DNA from: Oehlia diaphana
Lineage: Eukaryota > Glomeromycota > Glomeromycetes > Glomerales > Glomeraceae
Length of the DNA stretch: 64,000 nt
Reading direction: 5' to 3'
NCBI GenBank assembly: GCA_003833135.1
Contig: QZLH01000036.1
Coordinates: forward strand, 101,733-165,732
Shown: positions 11,201-23,204 of the stretch, in pieces
Layout: each line of letters starts with the position of its first letter
Position numbering within the stretch: the stretch's first letter is position 1
Notes under the pieces: generated by a model
What the model was told of the DNA's origin: nothing
Databases searched by the model: none
Seen by the model: the letters and a program-made list of their open reading frames with translations, nothing else
Made by a program: the position numbers and the translations under genes

Positions 11201-12509
11201 ATAATTCTTGGAATATTTTGGGTAAATATAAAATGTTTAATTTAATTATTTTACAATATTTTATTTAAGAAAATGAAATTAATAATTATATAATATTTTA
11301 AATTACAGAAATAATTACTTATGTGCTTACAGTTCACACTTCTATTTATTGGCTTCAAACAAATGATAAGAACAATGATTATCTAATTCAATTGCTTTCT
11401 TTTTCATGCTTATTTTTGGATATAAAATTTTTGTTATTTCTTAGAGAATTAGAACATTTTGGTATATATTTTGCAGTTTTTGATAGTGTTTTAAAAAGGA
11501 TTTTTTCTTTTTTAATAGTCCTATTCATTATCACAATAAGTTTTGCACATGCATTTTATATTTTATTATCACCAAAATCCGAATTTTCACTTGAACAATA
11601 TACAAATAATAATGATCCAAATAATCCTTGGAATTTAGCTACTAGTTATAGTCAAATAATTGATAATGATGGAAATATAAACTCCAAATCATTTATTATT
11701 CAAACACCTGATAAAAATACGAACATGTTTATAGATATTAAAACTTCTTTTTTTGCTATGTTTTTACTTTTAATAGGTACAGTATATTTAACATGATTAT
11801 ATAAATATACGCAAATATTTTCTAATATTTTTAAGTAATTCTTTTTTTTTATCAATAGGTGATTTAAGTGCATTATCCAATTGGTCATATGTAGACAATC
11901 CATCAGTTGTAATATTGATTGTTTTATTTTCCATCTTAATTGCAATATATCTTATGAACTTATTAATTGGAATGCTCAATATAGCAATTTTAGAATTTGA
12001 TAATAGAGTCTCATATTTGATGTGGAAGGCAGAAGTTAATAATATTAATATTAATCATACCATTTCTGTTAATATACTAATGTATCAATTTTTATTTTTT
12101 AAAGGTTATGGCTAATATTGAGTTATTTTACCTATTACCAAATCAGAGACGTTGGAAAATATGGTTTCCTGAAGTAATGTATGTAATTTTGCTTTTATTA
12201 AAAAAAAATTATAATGTCATGATTTTATTAATTATTTAAATTAATTTTTCAAGACATTATTATGCTGATGTTGATAAAACCCAAATAGAAATTGAAAGAT
12301 TGATTAAAGAGGGTGAATGGGATAATAAGGAATTCACAAAGATGCAAGAAAAATTATTAGAGCAACTTCAAATTAAATATAATCCTAATGACAATAAGGT
12401 AATATTGGAGAAAGTAAAATCTAATGATGAGAAATTAGATAAGTTAGAGAAATTAGAAAAGAAATTAGAGAAATTAGAAAAATTATTAGAAGAAATACGT
12501 GCAAAATAA
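8296..12509 (+). CDS. WD40-like / TRP-type ion channel protein, eight exons
   Basis: Exons 8296-8656, 8728-9089, 9170-9293, 9368-11221, 11309-11776, 11859-12034, 12105-12178 and 12254-12509 join in frame with GT-AG introns to give 1,224 residues. Residues about 40-280 hold WD40-like blades (ISPNEKYLITYSKEDCSIVGW). Residues 334-373 are ten Glu-Pro/Ser-Thr-Asp repeats. Hydrophobic spans near 701, 832, 864, 905, 925 and 965 precede a pore loop (FFAMFLLLIG-DLSALSNW, about 1045-1065) and an S6-like helix (LMNLLIGMLNIAI). A conserved post-S6 segment follows (IELFYLLPNQRRWKIWFPE, about 1118-1140), then a Leu/Lys/Glu coiled coil to the end, a likely oligomerisation tail. The arrangement resembles TRPV/Yvc1-like cation channels, and many fungal proteins of this design are called ion transport domain proteins. 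The fifth intron splits the Gly codon of the presumed selectivity filter. Membrane location and cation conduction are inferred. Confidence 0.85.
9520..9639 (+). repeat. coding 12-bp minisatellite in the channel gene
   Basis: Ten consecutive 12-base units: two GAATCAACTGAT then eight identical GAACCAACTGAT, encoding Glu-Ser-Thr-Asp and Glu-Pro-Thr-Asp. The eight identical units suggest recent expansion. Length changes would stay in frame and alter an acidic linker between the blade region and the membrane part. Confidence 0.95.
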
Positions 12510-13690
12510 TTTTAATATTACATAAGTTTTATAATTTGATCACTGGAATTATTGGAATTATTATATTAAATAGACCAGTTTGTAATCAATTATAAAAATT
12601 GAATAAATGTATTTTATGTAGGAAAGTAAATCTTATTGATTAGTTGAAATAGTTCATTCATATAGGTGTTTTTAGTTTGAATTATAGCTAAAATCTAGTT
12701 GAAATTGACCAAACTGTTTTACCAAATTTATTTCATGTATGTTTAAAGAATTCAACCTACCACTTGTCATAGTTATTTTGGTTACATATTTGATTCTAAA
12801 TTTTATATTTAATTTTATTCTGAATTTCTGATATTTGATAATAAATTTATATTTAATTTTCTTTCAACGTTTGATAAATTTTTTATAGATATAAAATTAT
12901 ATGTTATTCATCTAGTCTTTGAAATCTACATCATCTACGATCCACCATTTTGTTTACCATTTATTCACCATCTACAATCAACCATCCACCACCTAATTCC
13001 TGTTTAGAATTAAGGATTCATTTTTATTACTGCATTATAAAATATATTGTAAATGGATCTTTAATTCTCAAACAAAAAATTTAACATTTTAAATTTTTTT
13101 AATGTGAAAAATTAACCAAAAATCCTGATTTTTGAGATGAAAAAAAAAAACCTAAAAAAACTAAAACTAGACATATAGTATTGAACAATGTAATGTACTG
13201 TATATGAACATGAAATTCTGGTCCAGTCTGGTTCTCTGGTTACTGATCAAAGACTGGTACTGATCCAGCCCTAATTGTATTTGAGATGACATGAGTAAAT
13301 TGCCTAATAAAAATGTGCGCCACATCATCAATGTAATTATTTCGTTCTTGTATGGTCATTCCGAATTATGTACTAATCCAAATTTGATAAATTAAAGTAT
13401 ATAGTAATTATACTGACTGAGCTCAAAAAAATTGATGATCTAAGTTTAAAAAAAAAAGGATCAAAGTATAAATATAAGTTTATATATTTTACTTTTTAGG
13501 GAATATTTGTTTGTTAATTTTCTTTTTATCATTTCTTTTCAATATTATTACTCTAATAATAATTATAAAATATTCAAAAAATAAAATTTTAACAGTAAAT
13601 ATAAACCAGTAAATATAAAAAGCAACATTATTTGAAATAGGTCTTGAATAAAGATTTAATGAAATCTTTAAATATTCTAAGTTTACTGCA
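12510..13690. other. intergenic sequence after the channel gene
   Basis: AT-rich. Holds a small patch with repeated CCATC/CCACC words (12945-12990) and a GC-richer patch with inverted CTGGTCCAG-like words at about 13220-13275, which may be a worn TIR element. No gene seen. Confidence 0.5.
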
Positions 13691-13699
13691 AAAATACTT

Positions 13700-15500
13700 T
13701 CTATTTAAAGATTATTGGCGGATAATGTGGATTTAGACACTACAGGTAACCTAGAATCCACTCCAAATATAAATTTACTACTTCAACTATTAGTGAATCC
13801 AAGAGTTCTGCAGCAAGCTGCTACCATGGTCACTTAACAAACACCTTCTGCTTCTACTTCATTACCTATTCCTACCATCAAATACTCCTACAGGCATTAT
13901 TAACACATTATTGGTAATTGAATATAAATGTTTTAAAAAACTAAAAAAATAACATTAACAATATTAATAATAATTGTTAGTTATCAATACAAAATCCTAT
14001 TAGGCTATTACTAAAGAAGAATGGAGACAATGAGAAAAAATGAAACAAATAAAGGAGGACTGGAAAAATTTTCTTCATTCATCATATGATACATATTGGA
14101 CTTCAGTTTGTCAAGAGCAGTTTATGGAAGCACATACAGTATATATGAGACACATAACCAAAATGTTTCATCAAACTATCTTTCACCATCCCAGGTTTCC
14201 CCATTATAGGAACAAATGAAAGTTGAGGAAATTTCTTGACTAACATATTTGAACAGGTCCTTAGTATATTTAGTAAAAATCAATATATACATAATTTTTT
14301 TTAACTCTTGATTTTTGCTCTTACAGATACAGTATATTATTGAAATGTCATTATTTTTTGTTGTTCTAGCTGTTCCTTTTCCTAATTCTTTCTAAATCAA
14401 GCTTGTCAAAATAAACAATATTAATGAAATAGTTACTATTAAAAAGAAGAATACAATACTTTACATCTCAAAGAAATGACATAGAATACCAAAAGGATTT
14501 CTTTGGTTAATATAATTATAATAGCTTTGAGGATCTTATAATTTAAAAGGTTTTAGAAGATCTTTGTAAAGAAACTAATGAGTGAGAATCACTTAAAGCA
14601 TTTAATGCAAAAAGTTATACAAAAATTGACATAAATTTTGGATCTATAAATTATTATCAACTGATAACATTTTAAAGATTTTTTAAGATGTTTCAAGTGA
14701 TTGCAACCACATTCTCATGCAACCACCTTTGCCTGCCACCACTGGTAAGTGTCTTCCAATGGTTTATCTCTCAAATAGCATTATCTCACATCTTATATTT
14801 TTTTCATTTGATTAGAGAAAAGACAATTGGATTTGGATGATTAGAATGAAGTCTGATACTGAAAAAAGGTAAACTAACAGATGTGTTAATAGTGCCTGAC
14901 AAAACTAAAAATATCAATATTTAATTAAATATTTATTTCTTAGTTCTGAAGACAAAATTTTACTCATGCTCAAAAAATCATGGAGGATATAAAGAAACTT
15001 CCTGAGAATCATAATGTTTACTCAAATCCTGAAACTTTATTTCACTACCATTTCCATTCTCTGACAACAAAAAACCAGTAGAGAGGTTTTCTATTAAAGA
15101 TAGTAAATTTTAGTACATGGGAAGAAAGGTTGTTCTAAATATAATTAAAGAACTTGTATTTGGGGATGGTTATAAAAAATGCTTCATTATAGCAATATGG
15201 GATACGGGAAGTCATATATCCTTACAACAATAGTATGTTTTCTTCTTAGAACTGGAAAGCATGTAGCAAACCTTCCTGATTGTCATGAATTAGCTATGAA
15301 TACAAAAGACTACATTATATTTTACCTATGAAAATAATAGTGATGAAATTGATAAAATTAGTAAAATCAATGCCTGTGATATACTTGAAGAAATAGTAGA
15401 GTTCTGTATAAAAGAATCAGATGGCTGCATTATTGTTATAGTTCAGATGAATGATTGGAGGAACGAACAATTAGTAAAAGAATTTATGTAATTCTAATGT
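13700..15500 (+). pseudogene. broken P-loop NTPase gene of the crinkler-like type
   Basis: Coding-like blocks alternate with intron-like AT runs. About 13710-13880 reads LADNVDLDTTGNLES and LLLQLLVNPRVLQQAA. About 14005-14220 reads TKEEWRQ, then a stop, then a helical stretch. At 15191-15331 a Walker A motif (NMGYGKSYILTTIVCFLLR) is followed by GKHVANLPDCHELAMN and a stop. Near 15420-15480 a hydrophobic strand IIVIV runs into QMNDW, where family members have an acidic Walker B residue (DQMN); that residue is missing here. At least two in-frame stops and frameshifts rule out a working enzyme in this form. Assignment rests on remembered similarity to fungal proteins annotated as crinkler-like; a general P-loop NTPase call is safer. 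Confidence 0.55.
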
Positions 15501-15604
15501 TTGTCATGCAACTTATTTTCAGAATCAGAATAATTATTATTATATTGAAGTGTATTGATTAAATTTTAACAAATATGTTTATATTTCTCCTATTATCTTT
15601 GAAA

Positions 15605-16930
15605 AGTTACATAGAGAAAGAAAAAAAATACAAGAAATATTTATTTGGAATTAATATTTTAAATCATTTTAACATTTTTTTCGTATTTATTTATTTTTGT
15701 TTTTTTTTTAAAAAAAAATCCTAATTATATATAATGGAAAAACTAAAAGAAGTTTTAATATTGAAGATGAAAAAAAGGCAATTGGTGATATGTATTTTTG
15801 ATTTTTCACAAATTTTTAGATGAAAGAAGTAACTTATGCCAATATAAGAAAAAAAATTCTTATTCAGTCCGATTTTCAATCTTTTTTGATTGATATTAAA
15901 TCTTAAAAAACTTGATATATAAACAAACTCTCCGTTCAGGAGATTTTGGGCCGTTATATTGAATATTCGATAAATCAAATACTTTTATTATACCGATTTA
16001 TATTTTAAAAAGTATAAAAATTCAGTATCTAAAAAAAAATATTATAAAATCATATTTACACTTTATATAGTATTACAGCAAATTGCAAAATTGTGCGACC
16101 ACCTTATGGTTTTTCAATTTGAAAATTTGATATTTTTAAAAATCAGTAAAAATCAAGTTTATGACTTTTTAAAATAAATAGAAATATATAATATGATTTT
16201 ATACTTACAATATCCATATTGAAAGTGAAAAAGTGAAACTTTAAAAAGTTTACTATTTTATGTAAAGTAACACTTTAATCACAATCATGTGATTTGTGAC
16301 CACATGATTTACGCAGAATTTTTTTGGGGTTGCAATGCACGCACTACGTGACTGGGCATCTGCGCAAATAAATTCATTTTACTATCATATTCTATCGGCT
16401 ATCAAAGACTTTTTTTTTAATTACATAATAAATGAAATAAATAATGCTATTATTTTTTTCTACATCCTGTTGAAGCTCAATTTCGAGAAAAGTTTTATTT
16501 AAACGATTAATCATCAAAGGGAAAAATAATTTCTCATGACATTTAATAAAATCGGGTATCGATCGTTGCTGTTTAGTAGATTGAGTTTTATGATCCTTTT
16601 AATAGATATGTAATTGTATTGTAAGAAGAATTTCTTTACAATGACAAAGTCATTATTGATCGCCCTGAGAGTAAGATGAACGAGGTTAGTAGTCTGCGAA
16701 GGCATAGTTCGAAATGTTAGTTGCGTTGGTAGATGCTTGTTTAAGGTTTGATTATATTGAGACATTGAATCTTATAAATGAAGGAGAAAGGTTTTCTATG
16801 TTAAAAACTTGTGAATCACTTATTTTTATTTTTCTTTAAAAAAAAATTATTGGTGGGTTTATAAATAAAAAGATTTTTTTTTTAAAAAAAAAAAAAAAAA
16901 AAAAATTAATAAAGGGATGATTTGAGAACC
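15605..16930. repeat. segmental duplication D, copy 2
   Basis: Counterpart of 6080-7340 in the same orientation. It differs by indels and by an AT-rich stretch at about 16080-16300 that copy 1 lacks. It ends in a T-run/A-run junction (about 16870-16903) like copy 1. Confidence 0.75.
16460..16840 (-). pseudogene. decayed member of the repeated two-module family
   Basis: Minus-strand sequence matches the intact gene at 17970-18497 along its length: TCCTGTTGAAGCTCAATTTC, GTTTTATTTAAACGATTAAT and TTCTCATGACATTTAATAAAA in plus-strand order correspond to the C-terminal helix, second module and His-Asp-Ala-Arg region. The reading frame is scattered over several frames. An 83-codon frame at 16514-16765 covers part of it but does not give the family sequence. 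It is a better preserved sister of the pseudogene near 7.0 kb. Confidence 0.65.
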
Positions 16931-17965
16931 CTCCCCCGTAATCCTATTTCAGGCTACATCGTTTAAAAACGGTGATAAAGTATCGTTTTAATAAAAAAAC
17001 ATAGTTATATTTTATTAATACTTTTTACCAATCATTTACCTGTAACAAGTAAAAATAAAGTTTTTTGAGGCTTCTATGTAACATCAGTTCTCTATCAGAA
17101 AAAAATAATTTTTTATAAATAATTTGCAAAGTAAATTATCACTTAGAAAAAATATTAATCACGCATATCGACAATCATATTTGATGATCCTTTGGAAATA
17201 CCGGAGCAAAAAAAAAAAAAAAGAAAAGAAAAATATAACAATATATTAAGTACCCAGTTACCACATATTTATAATTTTTTGAAGAGTATCTCCGATAAAA
17301 GGATTATTTAAGGAAGTGAATACAAACATGATATCTTTCATGTATTTCCTATTAAGAATCTCATTTAAAGTATGCCATTCATTCTTATACTAAATTTGTG
17401 TTACGGACACAAATGCACGCCAAAAGAGTAACGTTGCATTAGATTAGCCCATACTTTAAAAAACAAAAGACTAAGAAAAATCTTGTGACTCCATAGATAT
17501 CATTGTTTGAGTAAAAATATAAACAAAAAAAAAGAAAAAAAAAAAAAAATTCTGAAAAACGAAGTTTGGCTAAAATTCTCTACTGTATTAGAAAAAAAAT
17601 AATTTTTCTGGAGATTATTGGTCTAGAATTTTTATGGATCCAATTCCATGGAATGTGACAGAAAAAAAAAAAAATAATATACAATAAAAATATTACGAAA
17701 TTTTAGAACTATACACCCTATAATTATTATAAAAATAACGAAAAATTTTTTATCGAAACAATGATTAGTTAATCTTGTGCATGATGAATATTCTCTTATT
17801 TACCGTGCTTTGTTACTGAGTATTTAAGTACTATAACATAAAGTTATAATGGAACAGAGTTTTATTATAAACAAAAATACAACCCATAAAAAAAAGATAT
17901 ACCTTAATAATAAAATAGAATAAAGATAGAAAGAAACCACAATGCTGTACTACCAAAATTAATTT
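16931..17965. other. 3' flank of the family gene, AT-rich
   Basis: Contains, inverted, the conserved 3' block of the family (CTCTTATTTACCGTGCTTTG near 17795-17815 is the complement of CAGTGACAAAGTACGTTAAA downstream of the copies at 29.4 and 38.4 kb). Otherwise A-runs and AT-rich sequence; no gene. Confidence 0.55.
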
Positions 17966-17969
17966 CTAT

Positions 17970-18497
17970 TTAATTTAATGTATATTGACTTAAATATTGG
18001 TTTAAAAAACTTTCGAGGTTTTCTTTTTGTTCAAAAGTAAACGCTAATTTCTCATTCACATCCTGTTGAAACTCAAAACCAAGAAAATTTTTATTCAAAC
18101 AATTATTAATCAAAAGAGGGGAAACGATTTCGCATGATATCTGATAAAACCTGGCGTCATGTTGTTGTTGATAGTAGAAAATACATCTATTTTCGTTAGA
18201 TTGAACGTTATTTTCTTTTAATAATTTGTTTAATAAATAAGTAACAGTGTTGTAACAGATTTCTTTGCATTTAACATAATAATGACAAAATTCATTTGGT
18301 GGACTACAGAAAAAGGTAGTAGGATGAGTTGCAAGTTGATTCAACGTTACGTATTGAGGATGAATATTATCCGCAGTAGTCACGTGAAAAGCGTTTGCAT
18401 CCTGTTGTGAAGAAATGGTAGGGACGTTGTTATATTGAGGAATATTTGTAAATGAGGGCGGAAGGTTCTCTGAGTTAGAGGGTTGAACTGGATTCAT
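17970..18497 (-). CDS. two-module repeated-family protein, 175 residues
   Basis: ATG at 18497-18495, giving MNPVQPSNSENLPPSF. The open frame extends upstream to 18611 but without another ATG; that part (QVSNLVKLLPSF) resembles a second copy of the N-terminal phrase seen twice in the copy at 32498, so an older start was probably lost. The N-terminal part is Asn/Gln/Ser/Thr/Pro-rich. Module 1 begins FFCSPPNEFCHYYVKCKEIC and module 2 begins IFYYQQQHDARFYQISCEIV; a final amphipathic helix ends QYLSQYTLN. No signal peptide, membrane span or catalytic motif is visible. Function unknown. A TATA-like box lies about 325 bp upstream and a T8A12 junction about 85 bp upstream. No intron is needed. Confidence 0.7.
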   Translation of the reverse strand: MNPVQPSNSENLPPSFTNIPQYNNVPTISSQQDANAFHVTTADNIHPQYVTLNQLATHPTTFFCSPPNEFCHYYVKCKEICYNTVTYLLNKLLKENNVQSNENRCIFYYQQQHDARFYQISCEIVSPLLINNCLNKNFLGFEFQQDVNEKLAFTFEQKENLESFLNQYLSQYTLN

Positions 18498-18649
18498 ATT
18501 AGATAAGATAAATGAAGGTAAAAGTTTCACTAAGTTAGAAACTTGATATTGGCGACAGTAATTATTGAAAAGGGAATTTTTTTTAAAAAAAAAAAATATA
18601 AATAAAATCAAGTAAAATAAAATAAAAGATTTAGTGTTTAATTTTTACA

Positions 18650-19550
18650 TTAAAATAAATATAATTAATTACTGAGAATTTTAATAATAATCGAGAGTTT
18701 ATTTGATTTTTTTCCTTACAAATTTTCGAGTTATAGGGGCATCGACATTCAATAGAAAAAAGATTAAGTAAGGAAGTAAAATCTTGTAACGAAAACGAAA
18801 TTAACAACCAACAAGGCTCATTTATATATAAATTTTGTGAATATTATTTTGATCAAAAATATTTTAAAAATGAAAACTTTATTACCAATATATTATATTA
18901 TATTTATTATGGTGATATGAATAACGAACAGTGAGTTTACAATAATGCCTAATATAGAAAATAATAACTAATTGCATATCATATTTCATCAGGTTTACCA
19001 GCCACATCAAACAAACGTTGGAGATGAAATGGCAACATTAAACTAAATAATTACGATTGGAATACATTATAATGGCTTGAGAAGGCATAAATAATACTCG
19101 TTATTTGGTAATAGACGAAAGGGTTCAGGTCTTATATAAATCATAGAAAGAAAATTGTCGATTTTTACATGATAATTGTAAATTTGTACAACATAATCAA
19201 TCGTAAAATCTTAATCATCTAAATTTTCAAAAAGTTATACTTTATAAAATGTCTAGTTTGTAATTAATGATTGCAAACTTGTTTGGCAAGTATTTATTAA
19301 TTATTAATAATAATTACAGATAACAATAGAAATTTTGGGTTTTTTTAAATAATTAAAGAAAAATTGCTTTTTTTTTCTTTTGCGCAAAAGATTACGTCGA
19401 TCAACAGATTTTTAAGTTGTCACATAATCAGTTTGCATGTCCACATGATCTTGTACACATACAATTACACACCACGAATGGATATAAAAAATTTTCTTCT
19501 CCGAAATAAAGAGATTTTATTAAATAGATAAAAATAGATGAAATTTTTAT
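18650..19550. other. upstream flank of the minus-strand family gene
   Basis: AT-rich, with a TATA-like TTTATATATAAA at 18821-18832 in a possible promoter position. No other feature seen. Confidence 0.45.
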
Positions 19551-19589
19551 TATTTTTAATGAATGTAATTTATGTAAATCGAATAAAAT

Positions 19590-19915
19590 TTTAAAATAAA
19601 TATAAATCGAATAAATTTATTTTAAAATAAATATAAATTAAAATAAAAATAAATCGAATAAATTTTAAAGTAAATATAAATTGATTAAATCTTAAAATAG
19701 ATATAAATTAAAATAAATATAAATCGAATAAATTTTAAAGTAAATATATATTGATTAAATTTTAAAATAAATATAAATTAAATAAATAAAAGTATATAAA
19801 AATAAATAAATAAATTTTATTTTATTTATTTATTTTAATAAATGTAAATTACATAAATCGAATAAATTTTAAAATAAATATAAAATAAAATAAATAAAAA
19901 CTTAATGAACGTGAA
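19590..19915. repeat. AT-only minisatellite-like tract
   Basis: Words such as AAATAAATATAAATCGAATA and AATTTTAAAGTAAATATA repeat throughout. A unit of roughly 69 bp occurs nearly twice at about 19628-19765, with decayed partial units on both sides. The only GC is in ATCGAATAA and ATTGATTAA words. Non-coding. Confidence 0.7.
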
Positions 19916-20045
19916 ATATATACATTATATCCAATAAATTTTGAATAAGTTGAATTTAAACATAAAAAATAAGAAATGATATAAGCTTTAACGACATTAC
20001 AAATTTATCCTTATCAATAAACATCGAATTTAAGTTTTTTTAATC

Positions 20046-20076
<31 letters not shown>

Positions 20077-21170
20077 CCAACTTTTAAATTCGCAAGGAAG
20101 TGTGAAAGAAAATTTTTGGAGAAGGTAAAGGGCAAAAAGCGTTCAATTTATAACTTTTTGTAAAGTGTAAACTATTAATACTATTAATGAACCATTTACT
20201 CGATAAATAGGGAATGAAAATAGAATGGTCACATGGATTATTCTATACACAAACCGTGTGATTTGCAAAAACTTAACCTATTCAGACAAGACAAATGTTT
20301 TACGTTTCGTACATATATTATTCAGTTACAAAATTAAGATCATACTTCCTGTCGCATATGCATTGAAAAAATCAACAACGTAATTGTTTTTTATAAGGCA
20401 TCATTTCATACCTGTCAGTATTTATGTATGACATATTAAGTGAAAGAAAAATATGGGGATTTAATTTTACAGTAAATGTTAAAAGAATATTTTTAGTTAG
20501 GTCTTGTTTTTTATTAATTCTTTTAGGAGTCCTCCGCTAGGGAGTTAGGGTATAACATATAAATTAGATTACTGTTTCTTCTAAATGTAGAAGACGTATC
20601 TGAAATTTTACAGTCTCCGTATTTGTCTAAATCTCAAAAACAAAAAAATAAAAATAAAAGTATACTTTTATTATACTTCGAAATTTTTTTTTTTTGAACC
20701 TATTGATTCGACAAATCGGGAATGTCTATAAAATCTATTAAACGAATTTGGTTAGTAATTTAGTAATTAATGGATGACTATTTGTACAAAATTTCATGTG
20801 ATCTGTACAGTGAACACAAAAGCTTACCATTGGATATAATTTACTGTCGCACTAAGTGACGCTCGTGATTAGGAACTCAAGTGTTTAACGGATAAATTTT
20901 ATTCCGAATCTGATTGTAAGTTTGCATATACAATGGCTCATGAAAACGTTTCAGTAAAACAAACTTTTTGGTAACTTTCTTACGAGTACCAGCTAAACTA
21001 TATGTAATTTTTAAATATCTCACACAAGAATTTCGTCGCGTTTTTTTTTATAAAAATCAACGGAAAATACATTCATATCGGACGTAAACGTGAAAGAATA
21101 AAGATAATTTATAAAATTAGGTAATAGGTAGTATTAAAATAAATGTTTTTTTTTTCAACCCAATTTTCAT
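19916..21170. other. intergenic sequence
   Basis: Includes an A30 run at about 20046-20072 and mixed AT-rich sequence. No credible reading frame. Confidence 0.5.
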
Positions 21171-21174
21171 ACCT

Positions 21175-21720
21175 TTAATTGTTCAGGACTGTGGCGCGCG
21201 TCAACCTGACGCAGGTTTTAGACGTGCAATATAAATATATTACTTGTTTTCTCTTTCTTTCTCCCAAAATATGGCAAAAAGCAACGTTCCGACCGTTACA
21301 AATGATAAGTAAGCGTGTCATCGCCCGGTGGCTACCATAGGGCTGATGTACTTTGTAGATGTTATAGTCTTCGCCGATAAGCTGTTTTGCGGGGGAAGTT
21401 GCTGTATACGAGCAAAGTGCCATAGAAGTTACTATTTATAATAGTCATGGTAGTGGTGAGGATTATCCCGAGGATCTTTATGATGGATAGTGTGGTTATG
21501 CCCGAACCTAAGCATGTCTTCGTATCCTGTAGACAAACTGTAACCTTTCGCTCACTTAGCTGGTCAAACCTCCTCATATTATTATATCCTCTTTTGTAGT
21601 TCTATTCAAGGCACGTTTTTCATTAAAAGCTTTCTGCCGTAAAACTTTCCTCTGCAACAACGTTCTTTCTCGCCTCTCCAAGCAACTTTTGCACATATCT
21701 CGGTGACGTATGCTAACATA
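21175..21720. other. compositionally distinct, GC-richer island
   Basis: About 545 bp in which GC is far higher than on either side (for example GTGGCGCGCGTCAACCTGAC at 21189). Two overlapping minus-strand frames (21175-21423 and 21362-21577, 82 and 71 residues) span it but look like nothing I recognise and overlap out of frame. It could be a mobile-element remnant, an exon of an unknown gene, or a structured RNA; the sequence alone does not decide. Confidence 0.4.
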
Positions 21721-22760
21721 GTATAATAAATTTGTATTTTATTTCAAGTATCACCTTTTATTTAATTTTTATCCGGATATAAGGAATCTTTTGATCCAAA
21801 TGGCTATGTGACATGCTTAATTTGAAGAATGTTGTAAACATACTACTGTAAGTAAAATGACAAAAATGACGGCAAATCAATTTTCAAAAAGAGATACGAA
21901 GGATCAAGAAATCTTTTCGTGTTTATTTTGTAAATCTACAACCGTATAATCTAATCTGGTGTTTGTTCTATTTATCGTACTATAGAAATGGTAAAACAAT
22001 CACAATGTTTTATGTTTTAAATTGAATATTAAAAATAACAACTAATATGTTTTATGTTTTAAATTGAATATTAAAAATAACAATTAATATATTTCAAAAT
22101 AATTCAACATTGTTAAATATTATTCATTATAATTGATTATCGGGACTAAAATTCCATGGGAATATTAATATTTAATATAAGCTGAATGTATAACTGGAAT
22201 TCCCTTTCTGACATAAATAAGTACGTAATTACTATGATAATGATATCCTTTTTATTACATATATGTATGTAAATATACAGTATACAGTATATAATTTTTA
22301 AAAAATATTTTTTGGCTATAATTACATTGGGATTATTAAGCAATGATTAGAGGGCGTTACATCGATGAAACGCCATCTTGTCATTTCTTTTTATGAATTG
22401 AAATTATTTCACATATGAAGCAATGATTAGAGGGTTACTAGCATTTCAATTTCAGGACGGATTATTATGTGGGATTTTACGTAATCAACGAAAAGGTTTT
22501 TTTGAGGCCCGCGATTCGATTTGTCCACAACATAAATAGAATAAGTATCAACTTACAATTTAAATTTCATATCCCATTATAACTATTACTCATCATTAAT
22601 ATAAAGCATTTGACTTCCTTTCGATATTCACAAAAAACTTTCCATACGTTGGAACCAAAATACTACAAGACTTTTAACCATCTTCCATCAAAAAAAAAAA
22701 TAGAGTGTTTCTTTGATTAGGATCTGTGTTATCAATATTCATTATAAAAATTACTATTAT
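21721..22760. other. intergenic sequence with short repeats
   Basis: AT-rich. Besides the 42-bp duplication listed separately, the phrase AAGCAATGATTAGAGGG appears twice (about 22338 and 22419). No gene. Confidence 0.5.
22005..22088. repeat. 42-bp tandem duplication
   Basis: Two adjacent copies starting ATGTTTTATGTTTTAAATTG at 22005 and 22047. They differ by one base, so the duplication is young. Confidence 0.9.
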
Positions 22761-22960
22761 AAGGCCGGGCAAAAAAAAAAAAAAAAAAAAAAAAAAATTC
22801 TCGTGACCCGGCCGTGTCAGTTTTCGAAAAAATGGAATTTTTTTTTATAGTAAAAAATTTTTTATCACGTGATTTTAAGTTATTGGCCAATGTGGCGTAA
22901 AAAAAAGTCATTTTAAAATTTTATGTCACGAGAATCTAAAAATTTTTTTTGCCCTACCTA
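22761..22960. mobile_element. MITE-like element with inverted ends and long A-run
   Basis: The left end AGGCCGGGC, then an A-run of about 30, then ATTCTCGTGAC pairs with the right end GTCACGAGAATCTAAAAA, T-run, GCCCTACCT. The element is about 200 bp, has no coding capacity, and carries a TCACGTGA palindrome at its centre (about 22865). The termini are imperfect (GGCC against GGTA). No clear target duplication beyond A/T bases. Confidence 0.65.
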
Positions 22961-23204
22961 ATAATAATGATAGATAGAACTTTCAAGATGTTTATATTAA
23001 AAATAATAATTTACATGCGCAAGCCATTAAAAAATTATAATTAAAAATTATGTCAAACAACAATTTAATCATGAGCATTATAACAAATTTGGGTGAATAA
23101 AGTAAATAATGTAAAATTAAAGTTCCTATTTGTCTGTACTTATACGTAACAGAACTCATATGTTATCAAGTCACTTCAATAAAAATATTAACTTTCTTTT
23201 CTAT

